64,000 nt of DNA from Axinella damicornis. Lineage: Eukaryota; Porifera; Demospongiae; Axinellida; Axinellidae. Of the stretch, positions 51,402 through 64,000 are shown piece after piece. Below the pieces are notes generated by a model. The model was not told the origin of the DNA. It worked only from the letters and a program-made list of their open reading frames with translations, and ran no database searches. Location of the stretch: NCBI GenBank assembly GCA_963931865.1, contig OZ007507.1, positions 15,558,450 to 15,622,449 on the forward strand, written 5' to 3'. Made by a program: the position numbers and the translations under genes. Every line of letters begins with the position of its first letter. Within the stretch, counting starts at the first letter, position 1.

Positions 51402-54400
51402 TTAATGTCCAGAACCCATGGCTTCTATCTTTGATGTCAGAACTTGCATTAAAGTCTTCATAGCATCACTTAGTTCATCAGACTCTTTCATGGCTGCTTT
51501 CATGTCCGTCTTGAAGGTCGCAAGTTCCTCTTTCATTTCTGCTTTCATGGCAGTCTTGAAGGTCACCATTTCTTCTGCCTCTTCACTCATTGCTGCTTTA
51601 AATTCGGTCTTGAAGTTTGCCATCTCCTGCTTGACATCTTCCTTCAACTCGGTAACGTCCTTCCTGAGTGTATCAACAGGGTCATTGGCTCGACCCTGCA
51701 AACACGTAGAGCAGCCAATTAACTGTATTAAACTAGAAACATATTTTTACAAAATCAGTGTAACTCCCATAATAATGTTACAACTACCACCACCAACGGG
51801 CATGACGTTGACATAACTGGTTTATAGACAATCAGCGTTTAATTAAACCTCTATACCAACCAGACTACAGTCTTTCAGCTTGTGTTTTACAGTTCTTCAA
51901 ACTGCGCACAGGACAGCAGTCGGCAGTTCATTGAGGTCATGCCTCAGTTTGAAAAAATTCATGGCTATAAGCGACTAGAGTTCACCAGATTCATGCGCCA
52001 CTATACTCGTAATTCAAAATGTCAAGCTGCAAAACATGGTAAATGGAATCAAAGTTCTTGGGTATAACTCACCATCACTGTTTTGTAGATGTTGTCATTT
52101 TTTTCCTTCAGTGTTTTCGCAACTTTTACATGATAGTCGTACTCCTGTCCAAAGAGTTTCCCAAAAAATCTCAGAATAGAATCAATCCAGTTGATTCCAG
52201 GTAGAAATTTTCGGGCCAGCCATTCATCATCTGGCCTGTAGTTGCTCTTACAGCGAATTTGTAGGAAGGGTCGATCCACAATGTATTCAACCTAAAAGCA
52301 AAAATCATGATTAGAATAGCTATTCTTGAAATGTTGCCTAGGCATTATTATTTATGGATTACAGTTATAGGTTGAGTCATTTTTGTGTATACTAACCCAA
52401 AATTTGAGTTTAGAGAACTCTGCTTTCTCCCCTTCAGCCTGAGTGTCTCCAACAGCCAACGCAGTCTGCATAGTAAGACAGTTGAATGCCGTCAAAATTT
52501 ATAAACATTACGTGTAGTAGAATTCCTTTGACTCTCCATGCATGATTCTATAGCTAAGTGTAAGAGTAGCAACTTACCAAAAGGTTGCTGAACAGTAGTG
52601 GCATTGTGATCAGAAATGTGATAAACAGGATGTAGGTAGTTGGAGAGTAAAGGAGATCTCCCTGGTTGAAGGTGGCTTCGAAATCAAACTCTCCAACCAG
52701 CTGGAGTAAGGTCTTGGCTATAGCATGTCCAGGTGATCTGAATGCAACCAGGCCTCCATTTGCTATCTGTGAACCAAAAGTACTATTCACAGTGTCGCTG
52801 TATTTGCCCAGCTGAATTATGGCGCTTAAACACACTTCAAATTACACACACAGACATATTAGAACAAATGTTATAAGTAAGTGAAGATTTGGTTAGGCAA
52901 CATATCCTTACGGCACATGACCTCACCTCTTGAGAAGCAGCTGTACGCACAAAGATCATGTAGAAGGGCATACCAAAGGCCAACACCAGCACTACGGGAA
53001 GGAAGATCAGCTTCAGGAACGTGATACATATGCTGAGAAACATGTTGATCGGGACAGCTGCGTGGGGCATGTATCGGAGGACGAGGATGACGTTGAACCA
53101 GGAGAGGAACACTGCAAGAGCTCCTATCTGCCACTGCCAAGTGGTAGCACACCAGCAATGATTGTCGAAACCGATAATGAAGCTGGTGGTCAACGCAAAT
53201 AAGGCCAACTGAAAATAGTTGTCCACATCCTTGAAGTAGTTCAAGCGTTTCACTATGAGCTGCAACAGCTCAAATACGACTCCACAAAAGATGAGGAAGT
53301 ACAGAATTTCAACCAGAAATCTCTGCTCGTCTCCACTTTGACCTGGAAATAGAAAGCAAACTGCTGCTGAAGCACTCCTTCCAACATACAAGTATAATCT
53401 GTTAACTTTTCAAAATAAAAATAAATTCATTACCTGAGGTCTAACCAAGTCAATTGATGTGGTGAACGTGTTCCCAGGCCCATGCCATTACGAAAAGCTG
53501 AGCGGGAGCCTGGGAACGAGGCTATGGATGTGGAGCATTTTGTACAATATCTCTATATAGCTAGCTACATGCCAAATAGGCATAGCATCATGAATAATCA
53601 CGTTCATATTTCCAGTGCATGGTAAATCTGGTTCTACTACAATACATTGTGGATGTGAGGGTGGAAACAAGATGCTTGCACAAAATGTGTTATCATTGCG
53701 GCAATATGAATGCTATTTTACACTTACAGGTTAGTGCTTAATATTTTGACAAAAGAGTTCGAAACTCACCATGGCAATCAGAGTTTGTGTCTACGGAAAG
53801 AAAACCAAGACAATTTTACACACAGGTAGGTACAAGAGCGCATGATGACATCATCATACTGGTGTGGAGCAATGATGGTGATGTCATCATGCGCTTTTGG
53901 TTAGTACTATTCAGTACATGTACAGCAAGTAGACATCAGTATATGCAGTATCGTAAGGCAACTAAAAATGATTCACTGACCATTCGTGGTATTCTTTGGA
54001 CCTGCACGTAAGCAAAAATATCATCAGAATATCATAATGTACACAACTATGTATCAATACTAAGCTATATGTGGCATCCTCAATTCTTCCATAGTTGGCT
54101 CCAACTAAGGACCATTCAAGGCCACGGCCATGCTGTCTTCACTGTTTGGGTGCACCCAGCCACCTCCCCCTCTGCTCAAGCAGAACCTAAATCCCAAGGA
54201 CAATGCCAGATGTGGCATCACAAGATAAAAGTCTAGCTGATGCCGGTTAATTATAACCAGCTACATCCAGGAGAGTTTAAGGCATAAGCCTGTCAAAGTG
54301 TGTCATTGACTCATTGCCCCCTTAAAGTCGTACACACATGTAGTCTTAATCTCCTGCTGCCAGTAGCATAGACAATGCAAGCTACATTGCTGCCAATCTT

Positions 54401-57400
54401 TGGTTGGTAGTACCACCTGACTTGGATAATGTTACATGGGGACTAATGTTGTTGCTGTTTCTCCGGACAGCTTTCCATTATCACTACTTTGTGGGGGCGT
54501 ATAGTTGAGACTATTCAATTAAAACATCCCATCACTATTCTAGACTCATAGTAGTGTGCAAACTGGGGGTGGGGGTGTATTAGCAGGAGACTGTGTAATA
54601 GCTCTGCAATATCTTACATGGTCCACTGTCAGGTCCAGGTCTGGGTATTATCAGTACAAAGCTGTTCAGCGCAACCAGGATGGCACAGTAGAACAGCAGT
54701 TGGAGAAGGCAGGATGGGAAGATCATACTCCAAAACTTTTGGTGGAGATAATTCTCAACCAGTGGGTGCTGCAGAAGTTTCCAGTTGTACTGCATCTGAA
54801 TACGTATAACAGCACACAATTATTAACAATGTAACACATACTGGAAATATTCTGTTGAAGACCTGAATAATGGTGGCACCGACATAGTCCTGTCAGTGCA
54901 TGTTTGGTTATCATTAGTGCTATCAATGCCTCCAGGCATATTGCGGTAAGTAATAAAATTGCAAAACAGGTTTAGTTATCTACCCAGCAATCTAATTGGC
55001 AAGTGGAAGCGAGCGTTCAAACGGAAAACTTATTCTGTTTATATGCATATAGATCATTGACACTGCCACCTTTTGGTCCCGCATGGGCCCCCGCGCTATG
55101 CGCAAACGTACGACCGACTCCTTTACTTCAAGAGATTTCGACAGCAGTGGTCCAACGTGGGACCCCACGCTAACGCTACAGGCAAACGCACGGCCGGCTG
55201 CTTTACTTCCAGAGAGTACAAGGTCGAGTAATTGTTGCTCGAACTGCGGCTTACTTCCGCTCGCTCACAACGTTTCAACATTCGACTAGTTATGTACTAT
55301 GAACGTACTATCACATCTAGTGGCTTACCATCCAATAAAGGATGTGTGCACCCTGATTTGGAGGGTTTTGTCTGCCTCTTTGGCCAGTCTTTTCAACGTT
55401 GTGTTCATCTGGGTTGTGTGCACTGCGCTGTTGAAGCCTTTCCAGGTATTCAAAGTTGTAGTGAACTGTTTGACCACCTTGCATCTTAGAGGTAATGCAT
55501 CTGTTCAGCACAAACTCTGCAAGGTCTATTATTTTGAGGTCAAGTTTGCACCTAATCATAAGACTGAGATTTAGCCTTTGTTCATTGGCTCCACCCACAG
55601 CTTCCTTGTGTTTGGTACGGTAGGTGGAAAAGCTGGAGTGGAGCCTGGGAACAAGGCTGACAGGCATTATGGCCACAAAAATTCAGTTTCCATGGTTACA
55701 GAGCACCATGCAATTATCACAAGAGTGAATGTACCTGGCATATCCTTTATCAACAGCAGTAGAGGAGCTGGCTTGTAGTCTGTTTTCAGAGTTTTCAAGC
55801 CGTCATTATCCGAAAGAATTGCCAGAGCAGTGTCTCTGTGTATAGATTGCATGTGCAGTAGATTACAGGGGACACCCCTTTTTGTGCTAGACATATATTT
55901 TGTTATACACATCATGGAATAGTCACCTGTACTGTATAGATACATTAATACACTATACTTGCATGCACGTATCTACGTACTCATGGTCATTCTGCACGGC
56001 AAACACGAGGCAGTTTCTGCCATCGCTGTCTCTCTGGTCCACCTTGGCCCCCTTCTGCAGCAGATGGGAGACACATTTGGTGTGCCCATTTTTAGCGGCA
56101 AGAAGAAGTGGAGATTCCTGCAGGTGGTAGTGATGAAATACCACGATAGTCAAGGTGATCACAGGCTCAACAAGAACAAAGGGTAATATTCTCAGGTGAT
56201 AGCACACTTTTGCCACTTGTTAGATAGCTGTGGGCTTTCAGTAATGCAAGCTGCTTGGGTCCGACTATGTACCTATAGGGCTGTTCGGTGATGTGATCTA
56301 ATGGCAGGAGACACTGCATTCATCATCTACGCTATCACCGAAGTTGATGTTCCTTATTTCTACATAAGATGCTGGAGCTTCAGACCAAACTTTACAGCGA
56401 ACAGCTGAGTCTCTGAAAGAGTTGAACTCCTGCATGTCCCCCTCCAAAGGTATGCTACGTATGATCACATTAGACTTGAGGATACTTCAGACTACCAGAT
56501 ATCGATATCTGCTTCATGCGAAATTAACGCAATTCCCGATCCTTTGTTTCACCGATCCTTGAGATTTAAACAGCACTATTTTACACTGTGGAGATACAGT
56601 AAAGATAGTCGAGCTCAGGTCATATAATGCTAAGTTTGTGACTGATAATATTTTCAGAACATATACATGTAGCTGTTGCTTACACTTGCGCTGCCCACTT
56701 TCTCTGGTTGTTTTGCCAGATCAGTCAACACCTTCTTGAACTGGAGCAGGTAGGCCACAATCGTATCATGGCCAGCCTCAGCAGCACACAGGAGTGGAGT
56801 TTTGTCTTCATGACTGGGGTACAGGCAAAATGCAAGCAGGTCAACAGGAAAGAACATTCTATCCCATCAAAGAAAACAAACACTACTGGCAAGAACAAGA
56901 TGATACGAAGTTGTCTTTTTTGTTGTCGGCTGTATAAGCTCCACTATAGTGCAGTGATGGATCCAGGGTGGTGTATTGGGTAAACTAAATGTCATTTGAA
57001 TAGTAGAAGTTGCTTCACTTTTGCTCAATTAGTTCACCAGTACCTACCAACCGGCTATTAGCACATTCACAATCTTAATAATGATAGCACATTCTGTACC
57101 TGATATGTGGTCCATGTCCACTGGCAATAAAGTGTTTGACAAGACTCAATGAGCCACAGGAGGAAGCGCAGAGGATATAAGGAGCCATGTGATTCAACCA
57201 TTCCTTCTTCAGCTCGCGGTGCCAGCTTGGTATTGTGCACTCCCTGCCTCCATCAACACAGGATTTGAGTGTGTACAGTATGCTGGTATAGAGGTTGAGT
57301 AAGAGCAGTGATTAGCAATAAGCACTGCCCCAACATTTAGGCGTATAATATTATTCTCACTTGATGTGCTCATTTTCAACAGCCAGTTGAAGTGGGGTCT

Positions 57401-60400
57401 TGTCTTCCTTGTTTCGTTTGGAGAAAACAAGTTTTGCAAACTCCTCACTCCAGAGTATCTGGGAAGGATAACAAAACTGCTGAAGAGGCATAACATTATA
57501 TATAGCTTGATCGGCATGACTGTAGGTCTTCTGTTAACCAGATAGCCCAACCATGACCAAAGTCCTCATCTTGTTGAGTCCCCTGCAGACAGGGTTGTGG
57601 GGCCTGGGTACGTATGAGCATTTGGGTTGCCAAATTGAATCATGGATTCCATCACCAAGACAGAAAGAGCTTGTGTACTGTCAGAAGGTATGCTACAGTA
57701 GATCTATACATCATACCTCAAACACATTCGTGTTCCCTGAAGCAGCTGCCAGGTGTGCAATTCCATTTCCCTGGGAGTCCTCATCAGTGAGCAGACGATG
57801 TGGATCTTCCTCAAAGCAAGCCTGTGAGTGTGACACTTACTTAGCTTCAATATGTAGCTTTGGTATTGACTTAGAATCAGCCATTAGCTCAATGTGTACG
57901 GACTGGACATGGAATTACTATGTGACTCATACATAAACTGAGAATTCCAGTAGTACCCTACATAAACCAGGTTTGTGTAGGATACTACTGGAATGGCCAC
58001 TCAATGTAGGATGCTACTGGAATGCAGACCACTTGGTTCCTGCATGTTCAAACATGGTGCAACTGTAGTAACCACCAAGCAATCAAAACAACTACACCGT
58101 TTTTGCAGTGAGAAAAGTACAATGCTGAGAATTGCCAATTTTCGGTTGGAAAGGATTCAGAATGATTAACAAAAATTAATATTTTGGTGTAACAAGCAGC
58201 TATACCTTGAACAAGGTGCTGCGGTCCTGCTTCTCTAGAGCCCAGTGGATCACTGACAACCCAGAGTCCTTTTTCAAAGACACAAGGTCCGGGTCCTTCT
58301 TAATCAAGGCCTTTACCACATTCAGATGACTTGGACCTTCCTCAACTGCTAGCATCAAGGGGTTCATGTCAGTGTTGTCAGAAGATTTTGTGTCAGCGCC
58401 ACTAGAATGAAGGGAGAAAAAAACACAGAAATATGATCAACATAGCCCTATCATGCCATCTAGACTAACCACAACATTACAGATGATGAAATAGAGCCTC
58501 ATGAAAACCAATACAGTAATCTGGTTTTGAGTTTGCCTATGCCATTTGATGTTTAATTTCCATGTAGCTAGGTGATCACACATCACATTAGCATCCTTTT
58601 TAGTAGTAACAACAAATACCACAAAAAGAGGAAAGGGTACAAAAGAGTGCTGCCGTTCAGACTGCATGGCATTTCATTTCGACACATGAACAACTTCACG
58701 AACTTAAATTGAACAGTTTCAACTCTATATGACCACAAGTACTTAAGAGGTGACTACAATAGAGAGAGGGTGACAGATATACATGTAAATGGAATGAGAG
58801 AGGGAAAAAACATATAAAGTACGGCTGAAACAAGGCTCTGGCTTTATTCAGATTTGCTATTCTGAAGACAGACCTTACTTACCCAAAATCACTCATTGTC
58901 AAACTAAATTTGAGGTCACTATTACCACGTTATAGGATACATAATAATTATACTAGTTTTACAAATTGATTCGGATATTCATAAGGTTGGGTGGACATTC
59001 AGTATGACAAGCTTACAGTTGCAGGAGAATCTGCACTGATTTCTCGTCATTGCTCTCAGCTGCAACGTGCAGTGCTGTCCTGCCAGTGCAATTCTTCTCT
59101 GAAAGAAGATTCAAACCATCAAACTCCTCCTTACCACATTGTACAAGACATTCTACTGTCTCATTGTGGCCAGAAGTGAGAATGGCATGTGCTGGGGCTC
59201 TCCCCACGGATTGCCAAAAACAGCCCTCTTCATCCTTCTTTTCCATGTTGACAATCGATTGGACGATTTGCTGAGAGAATGCATGAAGGTCAACCTCAGG
59301 GTGCTTGGGAAGAAACTCATTGAACAGCCAGCGAATGAATTCATTGGTGCCATAGTCACAATACTCTTGGAACATTGGCACCACATCAAAATTTTCACCT
59401 CCAGGACTGCCCCCATTAATTGGATCTACTTCATGGTTGACCAGCACTTTCGCACAATCTATCTTCCTCATTGCTAGCAGAAGATCAAGCATGCCGTACT
59501 TCACTCCCCCAACATCAATACGACACAGGCCGATGTGTCGAGTGGCTATCACTCCGCGCAGTTTAGCCCCTTTCTGAATAAAATACTCCAGCATGTCGAC
59601 TTCAAGCTTGTCATAGCGATGCTGGATAAGGCAGTGGAGCATCATCTGAGATACGGGCACTCCAGGACCATGCACTGGACAAGCACACTCTGAATTCAAA
59701 TCTGCAAACAAACAAATCATCTCAAAATGATATTCGGCAAGAATGTGATGCTGTCAGTTGGAATGCTTTCCCTGCCATGGCATGGTCAAATATCAGGTAA
59801 TTTTGCCAATGCTCCAGGCCAGGGCATGCAAGGGCAATGCAGAATGTAAACATAAATTATACCGGCTTCTTCCTGCAGAAGCAAATCCACCATCTCCTTT
59901 CGTCCATGGAAACCACAGAGTGCCAGGAGAGTCATGCTGTACGCCACACCACTATTCTCAATGACACGACAAGTATGCAGTGGGGCAGAAGACCCATGCT
60001 TAAGCTCCTTCATCTCTCGGACAGTGTCTTCTAGTGTGGACAATTGCTCACTCTCAATAGCCTGTGTTTGTGCACGCATGTGTATGTGCGAAAGCAATTG
60101 GCTACAGAAATTATCTACTAGCTATAACAGCATGGCAATGCTCACCTTCCAAGCCCTATCAAAGAGTTCTTGAGGAATACCAGTAGGGGTATGACAAGAG
60201 CAACTTGGCAACTGAAAGCACAGTCGGACATGTGCATGGTTATATGAAACCCCATTCCTAGGCTCATAGACTAGAAACGCTACTACAGAAAAGAGTTAGG
60301 ATGCACTTGTATAATATCATTTCTCTACAACTTGAGTATAATATTATATTGACAGTAATGGCTACCCAATGCTATGCTGCAACACACGCAAAGCATAGCA

Positions 60401-61711
60401 CTCCTTCAAGTACAGATTCCAAGTTGAATGTCTCACTCAGGCATGTACGTGGAACAGGCGGTATCTGATTACAATCTCAACAGTGTCACACAAGGGCACA
60501 GCTAGTGGGCAGATATGGCAGGAGTGAGTGGTGCTATACTGCTTTTTTGTGGTAAGTATCTCACTATGAGTGGTAATTGAGTGAAGCTAAACAAATCTTT
60601 CCTCCAAGCATCCTATTACTGTCATGTGTTTTCGTATGATTCCAAACCTAGTGTGTAGTATCCACGGTATCCACTGTAGGGTCCATGGAACCTTCTTGTA
60701 TGATATCATCAAAGCGATATGGTTTACACAAGAAGGTTCCATGAACCCTACAGTGGATACCGTGGATACTACACACTGGGTTTGGAATCACATGGAACAC
60801 ATGAGAGTAATGGATGCTGGAGGAAAGGATTTGCTTAGCTTCGCTCAATTACTGCTCACAGTGAGGGTTACTAGGCTTTAGGGATGTGTACATATAGACT
60901 CTAATATCAGTGCTTGGAAATTACCTGTTTGATCTCAACTTTCTTCACTGGCTGTCTGTCCTTAGAGCTTGACAATTGCAACTGGCAGGAAATGAGTTTG
61001 GTGATAAAACAGCAGATTGGTTCATGCATTTCATTATAGGGTAGTCACTGCACCTGAGAGAATCTATTATCAATATTATAGTTGGACACCAGCACACCAA
61101 AATGGCAAAGGGAGAGTCAAGTACCACGACAAGAATGGCTTTTGGCTTAATTAGGTGATTTGCTATCATTGTAAGGCATCGCAAGGTGGCTAAAAAGTGC
61201 TGAGAGAGCTAACGTCAGCCTGCTACTTCATTCCCAGGCTTACCATGCAAGCTTGAAAGCATTTTCAGCTAGCTACAGATCAAGTGATCAAAATTTTCAT
61301 TCATGCTGATGTGCTCTCAAGGTGACAATATCAACCTTCCGCGTGCTGCATGCAAGGCATGTGTTTTGACCCTAGAGACGAACAATCGATCAAGCTCTTG
61401 CCAGTAGCAAGATCAACTGATCATCTGGATTGTTGATCCCGGTTTCAAATAGTTCTTTATACCATTTCCAGGAGTGGAGTAAATTTGGCCCATGGGAACA
61501 AACTGTTCTCTGATGATTGCAGTCAAGGGGACCAAAACTTCAGGGCCAAATTCCCAGTGACAGCTAGGGCTATCCAATACAACGTCTAAAAATCTGATTA
61601 AACAGCAAAGCAGACAAGTCAATATTAAGTGCACAAACTCCAGCTTACCAGGCTGCAGCTATCTGCTGCAATTCTAGATCTCCGCTTCATGAGCTGCTGT
61701 TGATCGGCCAT
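51402..61711 (-). CDS. TRPA-like ankyrin cation channel
   Basis: Twenty exons and 1,178 codons, all phases consistent: 61649-61711, 60925-60981, 60146-60211, 59863-60061, 59017-59701, 58206-58401, 57717-57821, 57361-57458, 57100-57225, 56684-56813, 55981-56117, 55735-55835, 55329-55516, 54618-54795, 53770-53790, 52927-53342, 52578-52766, 52397-52465, 52073-52291, 51402-51695. It starts MADQQQLMKRRSRIAAD. Ankyrin repeats fill about 90-630 (GRTALHVAAESND, KTPLLCAAEAGHD, SPLLLAAKNGHT). The pre-S1 linker has FVLNRC and YNFEYLE. S1 is near 735-760, S2-S5 at 784-922, the pore segment with GEFDF at 947-951, S6, then TALAVGD at 986-992. The LAVGD and pre-S1 HP.xxEYL patterns fit TRPA rather than TRPV. 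The C-terminus (1082-1178) is a coiled-coil of repeated FKTxxKAAM units. One exon is only 21 bp. The likely role is a sensory plasma-membrane cation channel. Confidence 0.88.
53466..53524. repeat. Short fold-back of the TAGCCTCG family
   Basis: GTTCCCAGGCCCATGCC and GGAGCCTGGGAACGAGGCTA pair across a short loop in a TRPA intron. A lone half-copy (GAGCCTGGGAACAAGGCT) lies near 55639-55657. Confidence 0.5.
53837..53895. repeat. Short hairpin in TRPA intron
   Basis: AGCGCATGATGACATCATCA pairs with TGATGTCATCATGCGCT about 20 bp away. It contains TGACATCA-like half sites; no function is claimed. Confidence 0.5.
55081..55210. repeat. Two imperfect ~55-bp direct repeats
   Basis: The unit with GGGCCCCCGCGCTATGCGCA and ...CTTTACTTCAAGAGA is followed by a diverged copy (GGGACCCCACGCTAACGCTA ... 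CTTTACTTCCAGAGA). It lies in the TRPA intron between the S1 exon and its preceding linker exon. Confidence 0.5.
56298..56484 (-). other. Orphan open frame, possible alternative terminal exon of the TRPA gene
   Basis: A 61-codon minus-strand frame preceded by an AG (56485-56486) and closed by TAG. It includes RSIPLEGDMQEFNSFRD and RCKVWSEAPASYVEI, with a coding-like composition. Its entry phase matches the donor of the ankyrin exon at 57100-57225, so splicing would skip the exon at 56684 and give an ankyrin-only protein. The acceptor has a weak pyrimidine tract, so confidence is low. Confidence 0.25.
57944..57994. repeat. Hairpin with trailing partial copy
   Basis: ATTCCAGTAGTACCCTACAT pairs with the complement ending CTACTGGAAT; a further direct copy GTAGGATGCTACTGGAATG follows at about 58006-58024. 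It is in a TRPA intron. Confidence 0.6.
60624..60802. repeat. Hairpin with ~75-bp arms in TRPA intron 2
   Basis: 60624-60699 pairs with 60727-60802 with few mismatches, around a 27-nt loop; the core TATCCACGGTATCCACTGTA is exact. Minus-strand transcription of the TRPA gene would produce this hairpin. Confidence 0.8.
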
Positions 61712-64000
61712 GCTGTCACACCACGAGTCAGTCAGTAAATATGCGCTGCTGCCTGGTCACTATAATTATATCGGTGTCGTCTCAATCGTATTATTAGCTA
61801 TGTTCTTCCGGCCACACCCGCTAAACCGCTTTGCCTCAAGCAACATGGAACAGTCTATGCCATGAATATTTGAAACTAGCTACGTACAGTTTTTCCCACA
61901 CTGGTGTAGCTGAAATTGCCCTTTATGTAATAGTTGTAGGCTTCTCTGTATTTACTAGAAACTTGCCAGATATAAGTTATGTATCATTCGTTTGTTCCTA
62001 GTGTTAATAGCTTAGGCCAAGCAAACTTGATTGCTTGTTTAGCGCCATCGTGGAAACCCTGCTATTGCATGCGGGCAGGTGGTTCATTTTCATTATTCAT
62101 TGCCACTTCCTCCTCATTTCCTACTCAATTTTCAAGAACCTTGAACTTGTTTGCGAAGGTTTCAACACTCACGACGGACCAGGCAACGATTGCAAGCTAC
62201 TACAGAAACGCATACAAAAGCCATGTTGCTCTACAAATCACTGCAAGAAGAGCCAACTTTGCACAACTAGCACCTACAGACCTACGCGCGGCAAAAAATA
62301 GCTGCCTTCAACATCCGGTATCCTTGTAATGAATAATGAAAAATTAGGGGCGGCCCCTCTAAAAGCATGCGGGCGGGGACGCTAAACAAGGAATCAAGTT
62401 TGCTTGGCCTTTAATATAGAATCTCCAGCATTACCATCTGTTCAGCTTCAATAAACTGTTATATAATTATTGACTTTGAACTATTTCATGTGCCTAGTGT
62501 ATTTATACCAATGTCCTCTATGTCATAATGCAGTACACATTGTAGGTTAGCCTATAGCCAGCCTGGTTCTGAAATCTGAACACCTGTGGTTGCTAACCTA
62601 GTAGGCAAATCCCAAGTGTTTTGATGTTTCTACTGTTGAATAGGCATGTAGGGTATATAGTTACCACCAATCTTTCATTGCCAAACTGCATGTCTCCACC
62701 ACTGACTTAAAAGATTTAACGTGCCTATACATGTAAGTGCAACTGCAAAAAATAACTTTGGGCTAAGGCTCATACAGAGCCACACTGGGCTAACCTCCAT
62801 GGTTAACATATACTCACTCACTCATATGTAGCTTCTGCGCAGTAGAAAATGAACCCATGTACGACTGAACATATTCTTACTGCATGCTCGGCCCTTGACT
62901 TCCCTACAACAGTGTAATAGTACATTTGTTCACCAATCAGCAACATAATTCCAATTCAATTTGTAGTTGCTTATTATTGCAATCAACTCCTCTTAACTGT
63001 ACTTTCAATTGATTATCCAACCTCCATATGACTTTTACTCTACTTCAGAGTACTATAGACGGTCATTTCCTACACACTAATGAGGTATAACAACCACTAT
63101 CTATGTAAACCCTACCGTGGGTGTGCATGGCACATCATGCAGCTGGCAAATTCATGAGATAAGGTTCACTGACACAGAAACATAGTTTCTAAGGCTACAT
63201 CTGCAATTGGAAAGAATGAAACCCAGCTCAGCATTCCTAACCATAGTGTCAAGCAGAAAGGGGGTTCTTTTATCGCAATAATACGTACCTGGCTCATTGC
63301 CTTTTGGTTCATACGGTATCATACCCACTACATGTATACAAGCACCATCACCATTGATACTGCATTCTAGTATCAGCTAACACCTCCCAACCTTTATCTG
63401 AGGTTGTGTTGATCCCATCTGTTCCTTCTACCAAGCATGCATGAACAAGTAAGAGCAGTGTTCACACGGATGTGTAAACAATGTTAATTGTCACTCTTAT
63501 CAGTACAGAATTATAGTAGCTTATTGGTTCTGAGGTTTAGAGGAAGTTCAGATCAAGAGGTACAATACTGATAAACTGCAAAACAACACCTCCTCACACT
63601 CACTTAGCACATGCATAGCTGAGTGATAACATTATTTAATGTCATTTGAAAGAAATTAATGTCTTTCTTTGCTAGCTTGCTTGGGTGCATATAGTTGGTA
63701 TGATACCATATGAACCAATTGCTACAAGAACCCCCTTTCTGAAATCGTATAAGATACTATGGTTAGGACTGTTAAGCTGGCCATTTGAAAGAAATTTCCT
63801 GTTGCTATGGGAACAACTATATCTTGTACCTGTTGTTCACCATACAGAGATATATAGCATGGCAGGCAATAAAACTAACATTACAAGGGTGTAGAGGTGG
63901 GGGCTGCAGTCCCCTCCCCCCTCCCCATTTTGAGATTCACCTGTACGTATTTTTATTTGAAATATCCCCATAAAACAGCTGTAATTACATGATACAAATT
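61712..64000. other. Upstream flank of the TRPA-like gene
   Basis: The first 200 bp should contain the promoter and 5' untranslated region; I could not identify a core element with confidence. A miniature element occupies 62014-62410. From about 62,420 to 64,000 only short open frames without family features are seen. Confidence 0.5.
62014..62410. mobile_element. Miniature inverted-repeat element
   Basis: AGGCCAAGCAAACTTGATT and the following GCTTGTTTAGCG are mirrored at the right end by CGCTAAACAAGGAATCAAG and TTTGCTTGGCCT. A second inner pair CATGCGGGC...GCATGCGGGCGG also recurs. No clear target duplication was found. The open frames over it are not genes. Confidence 0.65.

Noticed and set aside
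53488..53670. Recurring small frames with SLVPRL/SLVPRP.
   Set aside because: These are translations of the AGCCTCGTTCCCAGGCC fold-back ends, not genes.

Overview
This window looks like nuclear DNA of a marine invertebrate, most likely a demosponge. The genes have many small exons with GT-AG introns, the domains are metazoan (Ig-like, fibronectin III, Sushi/CCP, TRP channel), and the introns carry TAGCTAGC-type runs and many small inverted-repeat elements. The species assignment is inference. No bacterial or organellar features were seen.

Bases 1 to about 50,900 hold a cluster of five related single-pass receptors, rebuilt here by hand from splice sites and reading phase. Receptors A (5' part only), B and C lie on the minus strand in tandem. 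Receptor D is also on the minus strand. Receptor F is on the plus strand, head to head with D. The shared plan is signal peptide, one Ig-like domain, one FN3 domain, zero to three Sushi domains, an optional Ser/Thr/Pro stalk, a membrane helix and a cytoplasmic tail. Nearly all ectodomain exons are phase 1-1. The tails of B and C carry ITIM-like and other YxxV/L tyrosine motifs plus PxxPxK SH3-type motifs. D has one such tyrosine motif. F ends in short, probably alternative tails. Tandem duplication, Ig ectodomains and ITIM-like tails resemble invertebrate allorecognition or innate immune receptor complexes in general plan. That function is inferred.

Receptor C has a 9.4 kb intron that contains an uninterrupted open frame of about 1,264 codons on the same strand (transposase-like, family uncertain). 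Directly beside it lies a 1.7 kb element with ~450 bp terminal inverted repeats and a perfect 9-bp target duplication. Other mobile DNA includes hAT-like miniature elements with 5-bp target duplications, piggyBac-like TTAA elements, fold-back elements with TAGCCTCGTTCCCAGGCC-type ends and a LINE relic.

Between receptors D and F there is a ~500 bp segment present twice in opposite orientation (39.0-39.6 kb and 45.6-46.1 kb). Each copy carries a matching short first coding exon. From 51,402 to 61,711 on the minus strand is a complete 20-exon gene for a TRPA-like cation channel of 1,178 residues. The last 2.3 kb is the upstream flank of that gene and holds one miniature element but no gene I can support.
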